Source of the DNA: an uncultured Marvinbryantia sp.
GTDB taxonomy: Bacteria > Bacillota > Clostridia > Lachnospirales > Lachnospiraceae
Length of the DNA: 64,000 nt
Assembly: GCA_934394985.1 (NCBI GenBank)
Contig: CAKRRF010000003.1
Span: 1 to 64,000 of the forward strand
Direction: 5' to 3'
A model generated the notes under the pieces. It made no database searches, was not told the origin of the DNA, and worked only from the letters and a program-made list of their open reading frames with translations. The position numbers and the translations under genes are program-made. The stretch's first letter is position 1. The number at the start of each line of letters is the position of its first letter. Below, piece after piece: positions 43,929 through 52,520 of this stretch.

Positions 43929-44690
43929 TCATACTGTATGGAGCAATTCCAATACGTTTCTCAGTTCTTCCACAGGAATCTGTCCGGGTGCAGAAGCTTT
44001 TCCCACCGTTCCAAAGGTAAGCGCTGAGCCAAATAATTCACCTGCTATTCTGCTGAGTACTCCTAGTTTTCCCATAGACATAGTAATCACCGGGGTCTGA
44101 CTATGTTCTTCTTTCATCTTTGCAGTAGCATTCAGAAGAATATGCACATCTTTTTCACTCTGAGGCATCACTGCTATCTTTGCCACATCCATGCCCAATT
44201 CCTGCATACGGCACAATCTGGATAGTATTTCTTCTTCATCGGGTGTTTTCTGAAAATCATGATTGGATCCTATCACAGCCACCTGATGTGCTTTTGCTGA
44301 TGCAATCAAAGTGTGCACGGTCTCTTCCGGCAGAAATAATTCTACATCTATAGCATCTGCACAGCCACTTTGTACAGCTCTTTCCGTAATTAACTGATAG
44401 GTATTGACGGGCATTTCCCTCTCGCCTCCTTCTGACAGGGTACGAAACGTACACAATAACGGAAGGTTTCCCAGTATCTCCCTTAATTTCTTCAATGCCT
44501 CACTCTGCACCGTTTCTTTTTCGATTCCATCCAGATAGTCCATTCTCCACTCTGCCATATCTGGCTGTACCCTTTTTACCTCTTCTGCCTGATGACAGAT
44601 TTCATCTATATTTTTCCCAACAATCGGTACACAGATCTTTGGCATTCCTTCTCCTAATAAACAGGTTCCTATTTTTACGGCTTGACTCAT
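43929..44690 (-). CDS. aroD: Type I 3-dehydroquinate dehydratase
   Basis: Third step of the shikimate pathway, via a Schiff base. Length is 253 residues. Blocks: MAEWRMDYLD, CTFRTLSEGGE (substrate-binding Arg), IGSNHDFQKTP with the catalytic His, and AKIAVMPQ with the Schiff-base Lys. GAGGAG precedes the ATG. It is divergent from aroE, the next pathway gene. Confidence 0.95.
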   Translation of the reverse strand: MSQAVKIGTCLLGEGMPKICVPIVGKNIDEICHQAEEVKRVQPDMAEWRMDYLDGIEKETVQSEALKKLREILGNLPLLCTFRTLSEGGEREMPVNTYQLITERAVQSGCADAIDVELFLPEETVHTLIASAKAHQVAVIGSNHDFQKTPDEEEILSRLCRMQELGMDVAKIAVMPQSEKDVHILLNATAKMKEEHSQTPVITMSMGKLGVLSRIAGELFGSALTFGTVGKASAPGQIPVEELRNVLELLHTV

Positions 44691-44729
44691 GTCTCTTTCT
44701 CCTCATGTCATTTTACTCTCAAAATTCTT

Positions 44730-44793
44730 ATGCTAAGTTTAGCATATTCGCTCTTTGATTGCTATAGACACTTTTCTTTCTGCGTGATAGACT
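44730..44793 (+). promoter_or_regulatory. aroD-aroE divergent control region
   Basis: A palindrome ATGCTAA-GT-TTAGCAT (44730-44745) lies between the two divergent genes. A possible aroE promoter is TAGACA (44765-44770), 17-bp spacer, TAGACT (44788-44793). I could not find a convincing aroD promoter. Confidence 0.4.
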
Positions 44794-44827
44794 GAACTAC
44801 ATCAAATTTATTTAGGAGGATTTTCGA

Positions 44828-45688
44828 ATGACCATTACAGGTAAAACAAAATTGATCTGTCTGATCGGCAGTCCGGTTTCTCACAGCATTTCTCCTGCCA
44901 TGCATAACGAGGCATTTCAGATGCTGAATCTGGACTATGCTTATCTGTGTTTTGATATTAAAGAATCTGAAATGAGTGAAGCTGTCAAAGCGCTTCGTCT
45001 GCTGAATGTCCGCGGTTTTAACTGCACTATGCCTGCCAAAGTGCCTATGTGTACTCTTGCCGATGAGCTTTCTCCGGCGGCTTCTATGATCGGAGCCGTC
45101 AATACTGTCGTCAATGATCACGGAAAACTCATCGGGCATAACACGGATGGCATTGGTTATATGCAGGCTGTCCGGGAAGCCGGTCACGATATTATTGGCA
45201 AAAAAATGATTCTTCTTGGTGCCGGTGGAGCCGCTACTGCCATTGCAGTTCAGGCTGCCCTGGATGGGGTGCGGGAGATTGTCATTTTCAACCGTCATGG
45301 ACGTTCCTGGGAAAGAGGTCAGAAGCTTGTAGATACCATCAATGCCCAGACTCATTGCCAGGCTTCTCTGTACGATCTTGCCGATACTGTTGAAATGAAG
45401 CATCAGTTATCTGACAGTGCCATTCTGATCAATGGTACCTCTGTCGGTATGGCTCCAAATACCGACCTCTGTCCTCTTTCTGATCTGAGCGGACTCCATG
45501 AAGGTCTGATCGTATCTGATGTCATTTACAATCCAAGGGAGACACTTCTTCTGAAAGAAGCTGCTGCAAGAGGCTGTAGTACTTTTAACGGACTGTACAT
45601 GCTGCTATATCAGGGTGCCGAAGCCTTTCGCCTCTGGACCGGTCAGGATATGCCGGTAGCGCATATCAAAGAAAAGTTCTTTTCTTAG
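44828..45688 (+). CDS. aroE: Shikimate dehydrogenase
   Basis: NADPH-dependent reduction of 3-dehydroshikimate, 286 residues. Substrate site GSPVSHSISPAMHN near residue 14, catalytic Lys and Asn in CTMPAKVPM, IGAVNTVV, HNTDGIGY, and cofactor loop LGAGGAATAIAV. The catalytic block reads NCTMPAK where many orthologues have NVTIPYK or NVTxPHK; the Lys is kept. TAGGAGGA precedes the ATG. It shares a terminator with convergent aroK. Confidence 0.95.
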   Translation: MTITGKTKLICLIGSPVSHSISPAMHNEAFQMLNLDYAYLCFDIKESEMSEAVKALRLLNVRGFNCTMPAKVPMCTLADELSPAASMIGAVNTVVNDHGKLIGHNTDGIGYMQAVREAGHDIIGKKMILLGAGGAATAIAVQAALDGVREIVIFNRHGRSWERGQKLVDTINAQTHCQASLYDLADTVEMKHQLSDSAILINGTSVGMAPNTDLCPLSDLSGLHEGLIVSDVIYNPRETLLLKEAAARGCSTFNGLYMLLYQGAEAFRLWTGQDMPVAHIKEKFFS

Positions 45689-45694
45689 ACAGAC

Positions 45695-45732
45695 AAAAAG
45701 TGGAATACCCTTTATCGGATATTCCACTTTTT
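45695..45732. terminator. Bidirectional terminator between aroE and aroK
   Basis: Perfect 13-bp stem AAAAAGTGGAATA/TATTCCACTTTTT with a 12-nt loop. Stem ends are A- and T-runs, so it should stop transcription from both sides. Confidence 0.88.
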
Positions 45733-45767
45733 CCTGTCGTTTTTATAATCGTATCGTTCACTGCCTC

Positions 45768-46301
45768 TTATGACTTCTCTGATTCTCTAAGTTTCTTTAC
45801 CATTTCATCACAGATCTGCTGCTTATTTCTGTTATCCGTTGCAACCTGTATATCGGCTGCTGCCTCGTATTTTTCTCTTCGTTTTTCCATCAGTTCAGAA
45901 ATATACGCTTCATTTTTTCTTCCTTCCAGAAGAGGGCGATCGTGATTGTTCCGTACCCTTTTCAGAATCGTCTCAGGTTTGGCAGTCAACAGTACTACTT
46001 TTCCATTTTTCTTCATCTCAGCCACATTCCGTTCTTTCATCGGGACACCTCCGCCACAGGATATGATCAGATTCTTTTTTTCCTGTAGCTCAATCAGCAG
46101 ATTCGTCTCCAACTCCCGGAAGTATTCTTCTCCGTATGTTTCAAAGATTTTCGATATGGTCATTCCCTGACGCTGCGCGATGATCTGATCCATCTCGATT
46201 ACTTCCATACCAAACTTCTGATTCATATATTCTGATATGGTAGATTTTCCGGTACCCATAAATCCGATCAGAACAATATTATAATCAAATGACTGATTCA
46301 T
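45768..46301 (-). CDS. aroK: Shikimate kinase
   Basis: Phosphorylates shikimate with ATP, 177 residues. Walker A GFMGTGKST near residue 13, shikimate-binding MDQIIAQRQGMTI and FRELE, ISCGGGVP, and lid Arg in RPLL. GCAGGAG precedes the ATG. It follows the secreted SH3-domain gene by 21 bp and probably shares its promoter. Confidence 0.94.
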   Translation of the reverse strand: MNQSFDYNIVLIGFMGTGKSTISEYMNQKFGMEVIEMDQIIAQRQGMTISKIFETYGEEYFRELETNLLIELQEKKNLIISCGGGVPMKERNVAEMKKNGKVVLLTAKPETILKRVRNNHDRPLLEGRKNEAYISELMEKRREKYEAAADIQVATDNRNKQQICDEMVKKLRESEKS

Positions 46302-46322
46302 TCTTTTACATTCTCCTGCTTT

Positions 46323-47015
46323 TTATTTTTTCTTCAGGCACACATTGGAAATATAACCTTTATAGGTTCTTCCCTTTGATGACTTGTAAGTACAGTAATA
46401 CCATTTTCCATTGGTCATCTTCGTCACCTTTACCGTCCGTCCCTTTGGCACTACCAGAATATTCGTAGATGTTATAGAAGGCTTACGATGCATATAAACG
46501 TCATCGGTTGTGATATAATTCCCTTTCTTTGCGCCATTCTTTCTAAGATAATTCTGATGCGTATACCCTCTGTATACGTTTCCATTTGAAGCATAGTACA
46601 CTGTCCGGTACCAGTCTCCTGTATAGGTATCTGTAATGAGAACCTTTGCTCCTTTTGGAATCGTTGTAACTTTTCCTGTATTCGTGCTGGTTCCTCTGCG
46701 AAGGTTCAAACCGGCAGATGTCTTATAGATATCTGCGGATTTCAGATAGCTTTTGGATATATATCCACGATATTTTTGCTGATAGTAATTCTGATATTCC
46801 ACTTTGTACCAATACTTTGTGCTTCCAGTCACTTTCACAGCTTCTTTTTTCGGAAGCAACAGAACTCTCCGGTAATTGGTACCTGGACCGCTTCTGACAT
46901 TGACCGTCGCCGTTGTCACATAATATTTTGCTGCTGCCAAACCCGTGACAGGAACCGCAATGACAAAGCTAACCAGTAGTGCCAGTGTGAGCAGCGCTTT
47001 CTTCCATTTCTTCAT
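46323..47015 (-). CDS. Secreted protein with three bacterial SH3 domains
   Basis: 230 residues. A signal peptide (MKKWKKALLTLALLVSFVIA...GLAAA) is followed by three SH3b repeats at about 30-95, 96-160 and 165-230. Each carries the family pattern: TVNVRSGPGTNYRRV, GLNLRRGTSTNTGKV, and VYMHRKPSITSTNIL. There is no catalytic domain, so it probably binds peptidoglycan or another wall polymer. It is rich in Tyr and Lys. The promoter TTGATC-N17-TATAAT lies upstream; aroK follows. Confidence 0.88.
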   Translation of the reverse strand: MKKWKKALLTLALLVSFVIAVPVTGLAAAKYYVTTATVNVRSGPGTNYRRVLLLPKKEAVKVTGSTKYWYKVEYQNYYQQKYRGYISKSYLKSADIYKTSAGLNLRRGTSTNTGKVTTIPKGAKVLITDTYTGDWYRTVYYASNGNVYRGYTHQNYLRKNGAKKGNYITTDDVYMHRKPSITSTNILVVPKGRTVKVTKMTNGKWYYCTYKSSKGRTYKGYISNVCLKKK

Positions 47016-47055
47016 GATATCATCCTCCTGTTATGCCAACCTTGGTAATACTTTC

Positions 47056-47084
47056 ATTATATGATACCGACTATCAAAGATCAA
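47056..47084 (-). promoter_or_regulatory. Promoter of the SH3 protein-aroK operon
   Basis: TTGATC (47084-47079), 17-bp spacer, TATAAT (47061-47056) on the minus strand, about 40 bp before the start codon. Confidence 0.72.
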
Positions 47085-47149
47085 CACCCATTCCAGAGAA
47101 CTGAACCGTTACTTTCCACTCTGCCTGCGGCATTCCTTCTCTGCTGTTT

Positions 47150-47310
47150 TTCGCAGTCTTAGTAAAGCGGACATTCGCAATCCGCTTCGCTACTTGCTCA
47201 TGAACGCAGTCGCTTCGCGATCTGTCATTGGGAGCCGAAGGCTCCCACTAACAGAAGCATCCCCCCTCACCCGCCGCTTAGTGCTCCGCGCACTTGAAGC
47301 GGGGGAATGC
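47150..47310. repeat. GC-rich structured intergenic repeat
   Basis: A chain of hairpins directly after the stop of the ABC ATPase gene. TGGGAGCC-GAA-GGCTCCCA (47229-47247) is perfect and extends imperfectly to TCTGT/ACAGA. A larger imperfect stem begins AAGCAT-CCCCC near 47256 and closes with GGGGG-AATGCTT near 47311. The part at 47172-47202 resembles 112-145. It may serve as terminator of the ABC operon. No ORF is supported. Confidence 0.65.
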
Positions 47311-48078
47311 TTATCTGCGTTCAAACACAGACTCTATCAGTTTTTTTGTATATACTTCGCCAGGAGACTGAATGATCTCATCTGGTGTACCACTTTCGAC
47401 TATTCTCCCCTCATATAATACCAGAACTCTGTCACAGAACATCTGCACCAGTGCCAGATTATGGCAGATAAAAATAAATGACAGACCATGTTGTTCCTTT
47501 AATTCCTGCAGCAGCTCCATGATCTGCTTTTGAATTGTCACATCCAGGGCGCTGGTGGCTTCATCGCAGATCAGTACTTTCGGTTCCACAGCCAGTGCTC
47601 TGGCTATAGCTGCCCTCTGGCATTGCCCGCCGCTGACCTCATGGGGATATCTGGACGCAAACCGGGGATCCAGCCCTGCCTGCTCCAGTACCTCTCCCAC
47701 ACGTTTCTGAATTTCTTCCTTTTTCATTCCCCGATTGCGCAGGCTCTCTCCAATCCCATCTCCCAGAGTACGTCTCGGATCAAATGAGCTCACCGGGTCC
47801 TGAAATACCATCTGCATGTTTCCATATAGTTCTCTCAGTCCATTGCCTTTTAACATGGTAATGTCTTTTCCTTCATATTTCAGGGTTCCTGATGTGGGAT
47901 CTGTTAATCTTGTCAGCAATTTTGCCAGTGTACTTTTCCCAGATCCTGATTCTCCCACTATCCCAAGCGTTTCTCCCGCTTTTAACTGAAAACTGATATC
48001 ATCTACAGCTTTTAATGGAGCACTTCCTTTTTTTCTGAAAATCTTAGTTAAATGTTCTGCTTCCAAAATGATACTCAT
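47311..48078 (-). CDS. Peptide/nickel-type ABC transporter ATP-binding protein (DppF/NikE type), operon A
   Basis: 255 residues. Walker A GESGSGKST, Q-loop VFQDPVSSFDPR, signature EVSGGQCQRAAIAR, Walker B LICDEATSALDVTIQ. The signature has QCQRA rather than the common QRQRV. It is the second ATPase of a five-gene importer and overlaps its partner by 4 bp. It lacks the long C-terminal oligopeptide extension, so the substrate (short peptide, nickel or other chelate) is open. Confidence 0.92.
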   Translation of the reverse strand: MSIILEAEHLTKIFRKKGSAPLKAVDDISFQLKAGETLGIVGESGSGKSTLAKLLTRLTDPTSGTLKYEGKDITMLKGNGLRELYGNMQMVFQDPVSSFDPRRTLGDGIGESLRNRGMKKEEIQKRVGEVLEQAGLDPRFASRYPHEVSGGQCQRAAIARALAVEPKVLICDEATSALDVTIQKQIMELLQELKEQHGLSFIFICHNLALVQMFCDRVLVLYEGRIVESGTPDEIIQSPGEVYTKKLIESVFERR

Positions 48079-48881
48079 GTATTGACTGACCTCCGTAATA
48101 CCGGAACCGCAGATAATAATTTCTGTGTGTAGGCATCCTGCGGATCGTTCAGAACCTCCTCTGCTTTTCCATATTCCACTTTTTTTCCATCCTTCAGTAC
48201 CAGAATTGTATCAGCCATCGCCTTTACCACTCCCAAATCATGTGTCACAATGATGATGGAAGTCCCGAACAATTCCCTCAGATGAAGCATTTCATTTATG
48301 ACCTGTCTCTGTACGGTCACATCCAGTGCGCTGGTTGGTTCATCTGCAAACAGGATTGGTGGATTCATCAGCATGGCAATTGCGATTCCGGCCCTCTGAT
48401 TCATTCCGCCGGACAATTCAAACGGATAACTATCCCACACCCGTTTTCCATCCTTAAAATGCAGCTTTTCAAATAATTCCATGGCATGGCTTTTCGCCTC
48501 GCCTTTGCTTATTTTTCTGTGCGCACGCATGCTTTCACAAATCTGTTCCCCGATGGTCCGAATCGGACACAGGGAAGCCCCTGCGTCCTGAAAAATCATG
48601 CCGATCTGAGCTCCCCTGATTCGCCTTTTTTCTTTTTCTGATATATCCAGAATATTCTGTCCTTTATACAAAATATCCCCTTTTGTTACCATCCCGTTTG
48701 TTCCAAGAAGTCCCATGGCAGCTTTGATCAGGGTACTTTTTCCGCTCCCTGATTCGCCCACCAGACCAAGGATCTCTCCCTGTCTCAGTGAAAAGCTGAC
48801 ATCTGACACCACGACTTTTCCGCCAAAAGACACTTCTACGGAATCGTATTTCAGTATTTCTTCACACATATTCTGCAACAT
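48075..48881 (-). CDS. Peptide/nickel-type ABC transporter ATP-binding protein (DppD/NikD type), operon A
   Basis: 268 residues. Walker A GESGSGKST, Q-loop IFQDAGASLCP, signature ELSGGMNQRAGIAIA, Walker B LFADEPTSALDVTVQ. The GGMNQRA form of the signature is usual in NikD/DppD partners. It starts 12 bp after the binding-protein gene. The iron-sulfur-type C-terminal cysteines of some DppD proteins are absent. Confidence 0.92.
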   Translation of the reverse strand: MLQNMCEEILKYDSVEVSFGGKVVVSDVSFSLRQGEILGLVGESGSGKSTLIKAAMGLLGTNGMVTKGDILYKGQNILDISEKEKRRIRGAQIGMIFQDAGASLCPIRTIGEQICESMRAHRKISKGEAKSHAMELFEKLHFKDGKRVWDSYPFELSGGMNQRAGIAIAMLMNPPILFADEPTSALDVTVQRQVINEMLHLRELFGTSIIIVTHDLGVVKAMADTILVLKDGKKVEYGKAEEVLNDPQDAYTQKLLSAVPVLRRSVNT

Positions 48882-48893
48882 ACCCCGTCATTT

Positions 48894-50432
48894 CTAATTG
48901 ATATCCAGATCTGCTGTCAGTTCATAATAATCACATGGATGAGCCACCAGTCCGGTCACATTAGACTGCATAATCATGCTCATTTTCAGATGAGAACAGA
49001 ATACATAAGCATGATCATCCAGCACTGTCTGCTGCATCGCAATCCCCAGCTCACTTCTCTTGCCTGTATCAAATTCCTTTTCCATCTCAACTGCCAGTTC
49101 TTCCAGTTTATCACTATGATAATGACCATTATTAGATACTGAAGAATCCAGTGCACAGGAGGTAAAGAAATACTGTGGATCACCGGTAGGTGCAGTCACC
49201 ATTGCACTTGCATACACATCCCACAGGGTTGGATCTTTACGAATCGTATTATTATCTGAAGTGCAGTTTACCTGAACATCTATACCAATCTCTTTCAGCG
49301 TTGCCTGCGCTGACTCTGCCAGCAGTGGCAGCTCCTGACGACTTGGATAAGTCAGCCAGCGGATCACCAGATTCTGTCCGTCTTTTTCTCTTATTCCATC
49401 TCCATCCGTATCTACCCATCCTGCGTCTTCCAGCACCTGCTTCGCACCTTCCGGGTCATAGCTTTCTGTGGTCAGATTCTGTCCGCCAAATGAAAATGTA
49501 TCTGGGAATGCTCCCACTGCCGGATAACCGTAACCATTCAGCAATACAGATACAAAGCTGTCTTTATCAATTCCCATGGCAATGGCCTGTCGAACTGCCG
49601 GATCGGAAGTAACCGGACTTTCAAAGTTCATCCATGCATAAAAAGCCCGGCTGGTCGGTGTACTGGTAAAGGTAAAATCTTCATTTTCAAATAACGGATA
49701 GCTTGCATACGCCATACCGTAAGCTGCATTCACTTCTCCTGCCTGCAGCGCAAAAGCCAGCGTATCACCATCAGAAATCGTACGAACTGTGACTTCATCC
49801 ACTTTTACATCACCATTCCAGTAATTTTCATTTTTTACCAGTTCCAGGTGATCATCTGTGACCAGTTCTGTTGCCACAAATGGACCTGTTCCGATCACAA
49901 TCCCATCATCCGTAATTCCGGCTTCTACATCAATGATGCATCCATAAGGATCACAAAGATAATTGATCAGTGCCGGCTTTGGCTCTGTCGTCTTGATGGT
50001 AATCGTGTTTCCGTCTGCCTCAATCGAATCAATGCACAGATCTCCTGCTGCTCTTTCATGATTGGCAATCAGCTCTTCCAGGCTTTCCTTTACCGCTTCC
50101 CCGTCACAGGCACGACCATTGGAAAAAACAACACCGTCATTCAATGTAATCTTCCAGGTCAGTTCATCTACATTTTCAAATTCTTTCGCAATCCATGGTT
50201 CAATTTCCATATCATCAGAATACTTAAACAACGTTTCACCGATTCCATAACGGATACAGGCCCAGCCTGCATAAGTATTCTGCGGATTTACATCAGCCTC
50301 TTCATTTTCCGCATTAAATGTGGTGTCTCCGAATACAAATGTTTTTTTGTCTTCTGCTGATACAGCTCCCACAGACAGGCTGCATGCCAGCCCAAGCATC
50401 AGTGCCATTGCAATCACTTTTTTTGTCTTCAT
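48894..50432 (-). CDS. Family 5 extracellular solute-binding protein (peptide/nickel type), operon A
   Basis: 512 residues, SBP_bac_5 fold. Family blocks: GIGETLFKYSDDMEIEPWIA, TWKITLNDGVVFSNG, GTGPFVATEL, and VRQAIAMGIDKDSF. The signal peptide ends near AVSAED. A cysteine is present in LGLACS, but the residues before it do not form a good lipobox, so a type I cleavage is more likely. The ligand is unknown. It is the third gene of operon A; the order permease-permease-binding protein-ATPase-ATPase differs from operon B. Confidence 0.9.
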   Translation of the reverse strand: MKTKKVIAMALMLGLACSLSVGAVSAEDKKTFVFGDTTFNAENEEADVNPQNTYAGWACIRYGIGETLFKYSDDMEIEPWIAKEFENVDELTWKITLNDGVVFSNGRACDGEAVKESLEELIANHERAAGDLCIDSIEADGNTITIKTTEPKPALINYLCDPYGCIIDVEAGITDDGIVIGTGPFVATELVTDDHLELVKNENYWNGDVKVDEVTVRTISDGDTLAFALQAGEVNAAYGMAYASYPLFENEDFTFTSTPTSRAFYAWMNFESPVTSDPAVRQAIAMGIDKDSFVSVLLNGYGYPAVGAFPDTFSFGGQNLTTESYDPEGAKQVLEDAGWVDTDGDGIREKDGQNLVIRWLTYPSRQELPLLAESAQATLKEIGIDVQVNCTSDNNTIRKDPTLWDVYASAMVTAPTGDPQYFFTSCALDSSVSNNGHYHSDKLEELAVEMEKEFDTGKRSELGIAMQQTVLDDHAYVFCSHLKMSMIMQSNVTGLVAHPCDYYELTADLDIN

Positions 50433-50463
50433 GTTTCTCTCTTCTCTCCTTTTTATTCATAAA

Positions 50464-51339
50464 TTATGATCTTCCAAAATGACTGTTTTTCGGATCCAGA
50501 TAATCACGCACAGTATCTCCCAGAAGATTAAAAATCACTACCGATAGAAAAATAGCAATTCCCGGGGAAAGTACTACCCAGGGATAGGTCTGAAGCATGC
50601 TTCTTCCCGTACTCATCATACTGCCCCATTCCGCTGTCGGGATCTGAGCACCGAGTCCCAGAAATGACAGCCCGGCCAGTTCCATCATCATCGTTCCTAT
50701 ATCCAGCATGGCAGTCACCAGCACCGGTCCCAGCATATTAGGCAAAATATGGCGGATAATCAGCTGACCGGCCGAATCCCCGGCCAGAATAGCCGCATGG
50801 ATGTATGGCACATTTTTTAATGCCAGTGTCTGACTTCTGGCGATACGGGAATATTTTGGCCAACTGATCACAGCCAGGGCTATCACTGCATTCTGTATCC
50901 CACCGCCCAGGACTGCCGCAACTGCCATGGCAAAGACCAGTCCCGGAAATGCAAGACAGATATCCGATATCCGCATCATCAGCGAATCCACGATTCCGCC
51001 AAAATACCCACACAACACACCAACTGCGGTTCCAAACACAGAGATCACCGCCACCAGTATAAAGGTGGAAAAGATACTGGCCCGTGCACCACTGATCACT
51101 CTGGACAACATATCTCTTCCATAGGTATCCGTCCCCATCAGATGCGCCGGACCTGGTGGCTGCATGGCACTTGCCAGATCCTGTGCATTTGGATCATATG
51201 GACATAGCCGGTCGGAAAAAACAGCCGCCAGAATTAATAGTCCAGCCAGTACCAGGAAAAAAATCAGTTTCTGGCGAATATGATTCTTTCTGATCTTCTG
51301 TGTCCTGACTGTCACCTGTTTCTTTTCTGTATTTGTCAT
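50464..51339 (-). CDS. Peptide/nickel-type ABC permease (DppC/NikC type), operon A
   Basis: 291 residues. It has the N-terminal OppC-type segment (LIFFLVLAGLLILAAVFSDRLCPYDP), then MGTDTYGRDMLSRVISGAR, the hallmark of DppC/NikC. The EAA loop is IARSQTLALKNVPYIHAAILAG. It overlaps the DppB-like gene by 4 bp (ATGA). Next gene is the binding protein. Confidence 0.92.
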   Translation of the reverse strand: MTNTEKKQVTVRTQKIRKNHIRQKLIFFLVLAGLLILAAVFSDRLCPYDPNAQDLASAMQPPGPAHLMGTDTYGRDMLSRVISGARASIFSTFILVAVISVFGTAVGVLCGYFGGIVDSLMMRISDICLAFPGLVFAMAVAAVLGGGIQNAVIALAVISWPKYSRIARSQTLALKNVPYIHAAILAGDSAGQLIIRHILPNMLGPVLVTAMLDIGTMMMELAGLSFLGLGAQIPTAEWGSMMSTGRSMLQTYPWVVLSPGIAIFLSVVIFNLLGDTVRDYLDPKNSHFGRS

Positions 51340-52280
51340 ACTTCATCGCCTCCCAGTCGAATTCTCGGATCCAGAAAACGATAGGACAGATCTGTAAGCA
51401 GATTCACTGCCACGTAAATAATGGCCATCCACATCACATATGCCTGAATAATCGGATAATCACGCATGGATATGGCATCCACTGCCATTTTTCCCACACC
51501 ATCCCACATAAAGATCGATTCTACAATCGCAGTACCGCCCAGCAGATTTCCCACTGAAAGCATCAACAGGGTAATGATGGTCACAAGTGAAGCTTTCATG
51601 ACACTTCTCCATAACGTAACAGAAAATCTTATCCCTCTTGCTCTGGCACCTGCCACATAGTCTTTGCTCAGTTCATCCAGCACCGTTGCCCGTACCTGCC
51701 GAAGATATTTTGCTGACATCGCAATCGCCAGAGTGATCGCTGGCATGGCCACGCTTTTCAGACTGACATCTTTTGCGATTACAGGAAACCACCTCAGCCT
51801 GATTGCCAGTACATACATCAAAATCAGAGATACAAAAAAATTCGGCAGACTGTTTCCGATAAAACTGAAAAAACGGATCACATAATCTGTCACACAATTC
51901 TGTTTTACAGCTGCCAGAACTCCGAGTGGAACCGATATAATAATAGTCATAAAAATGGAAACAGCCGTCAACAGCAGCGTAGCCGGAAGCTTCGAAATAA
52001 AGGTAGCAAATACCGGCTTTCCTGACACATAACTGTTTCCCATATCACCTCTCAGTAATTTTCCCAGCCATACCGCATACTGAGTCAGGAAAGGCTTGTC
52101 CAGCCCCAACTGCTCTCTTGCCGCATTCAGTACTTCATCTGAAACAACCGTTCCCGTATTCTCCATTTTCTGTGTCACCACATCACTTCCGGCAATCCGC
52201 ATCATCCCATAGGAAAGAAATGTGATGGCAAACAAAATCGGAATCAGTTGTATCATTCTTTTCAACACATAATGATTCAT
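51336..52280 (-). CDS. Peptide/nickel-type ABC permease (DppB/NikB type), operon A
   Basis: About 314 residues from ATG 52280 (MNHYVLKRMIQLIPILFAITFLSY), the usual start of the family. An upstream ATG at 52334 has a good GGAG. However, the inferred promoter, placed like that of operon B, has its -10 box at 52318-52323, inside that longer reading. The 52280 start has only a weak ribosome site (GAAAGAG). Family sequence: GLDKPFLTQYAVWL, GDMGNSYVSGKPV, RQVRATVLDELSKDYVAGARARG, and the ending FLDPRIRLGG. Confidence 0.88.
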   Translation of the reverse strand: MNHYVLKRMIQLIPILFAITFLSYGMMRIAGSDVVTQKMENTGTVVSDEVLNAAREQLGLDKPFLTQYAVWLGKLLRGDMGNSYVSGKPVFATFISKLPATLLLTAVSIFMTIIISVPLGVLAAVKQNCVTDYVIRFFSFIGNSLPNFFVSLILMYVLAIRLRWFPVIAKDVSLKSVAMPAITLAIAMSAKYLRQVRATVLDELSKDYVAGARARGIRFSVTLWRSVMKASLVTIITLLMLSVGNLLGGTAIVESIFMWDGVGKMAVDAISMRDYPIIQAYVMWMAIIYVAVNLLTDLSYRFLDPRIRLGGDEV

Positions 52281-52317
52281 TTGTTTTCGCTCTTTCTTAT
52301 ATTTATTTTCGAATAAA

Positions 52318-52410
52318 AGTTTAGCAAAATTCATTTTTTTCTCCAACCCACCCAGGGGGATATTTTATGCATTCTTTTTTGGAATGAGATTATCTCCATA
52401 TGGAATATCT
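52318..52410 (-). promoter_or_regulatory. Operon A promoter with bipartite upstream module
   Basis: Sense (minus) strand order: AGATATTCCA (52410-52401), then ATATCCCCCT (52363-52354), 7 bp, TTGGAG as -35 (52346-52341), 17-bp spacer, TAAACT as -10 (52323-52318). The core boxes are weak, as expected for an activated promoter. Both 10-mers recur before operon B with almost the same spacing. Confidence 0.6.
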
Positions 52411-52440
52411 TTCAAATATCTTTAAAAAATTCTTTTTCTC

Positions 52441-52470
52441 TTGCATAATCTTCCCTGTTGGATATAGAAT
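52441..52470 (+). promoter_or_regulatory. Promoter of mscS
   Basis: TTGCAT (52441-52446), 18-bp spacer, TAGAAT (52465-52470), about 50 bp before the start codon. Confidence 0.55.
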
Positions 52471-52520
52471 AGGAAAATAAAATCAACTACATAACATCAT
52501 ACCAGGAAAGGAGATTTCTA

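Noticed and set aside
44762..45403. 213-aa minus-strand frame opposite aroE
   Set aside because: It lies across the well-supported aroE gene and its ribosome site. It has no motifs.
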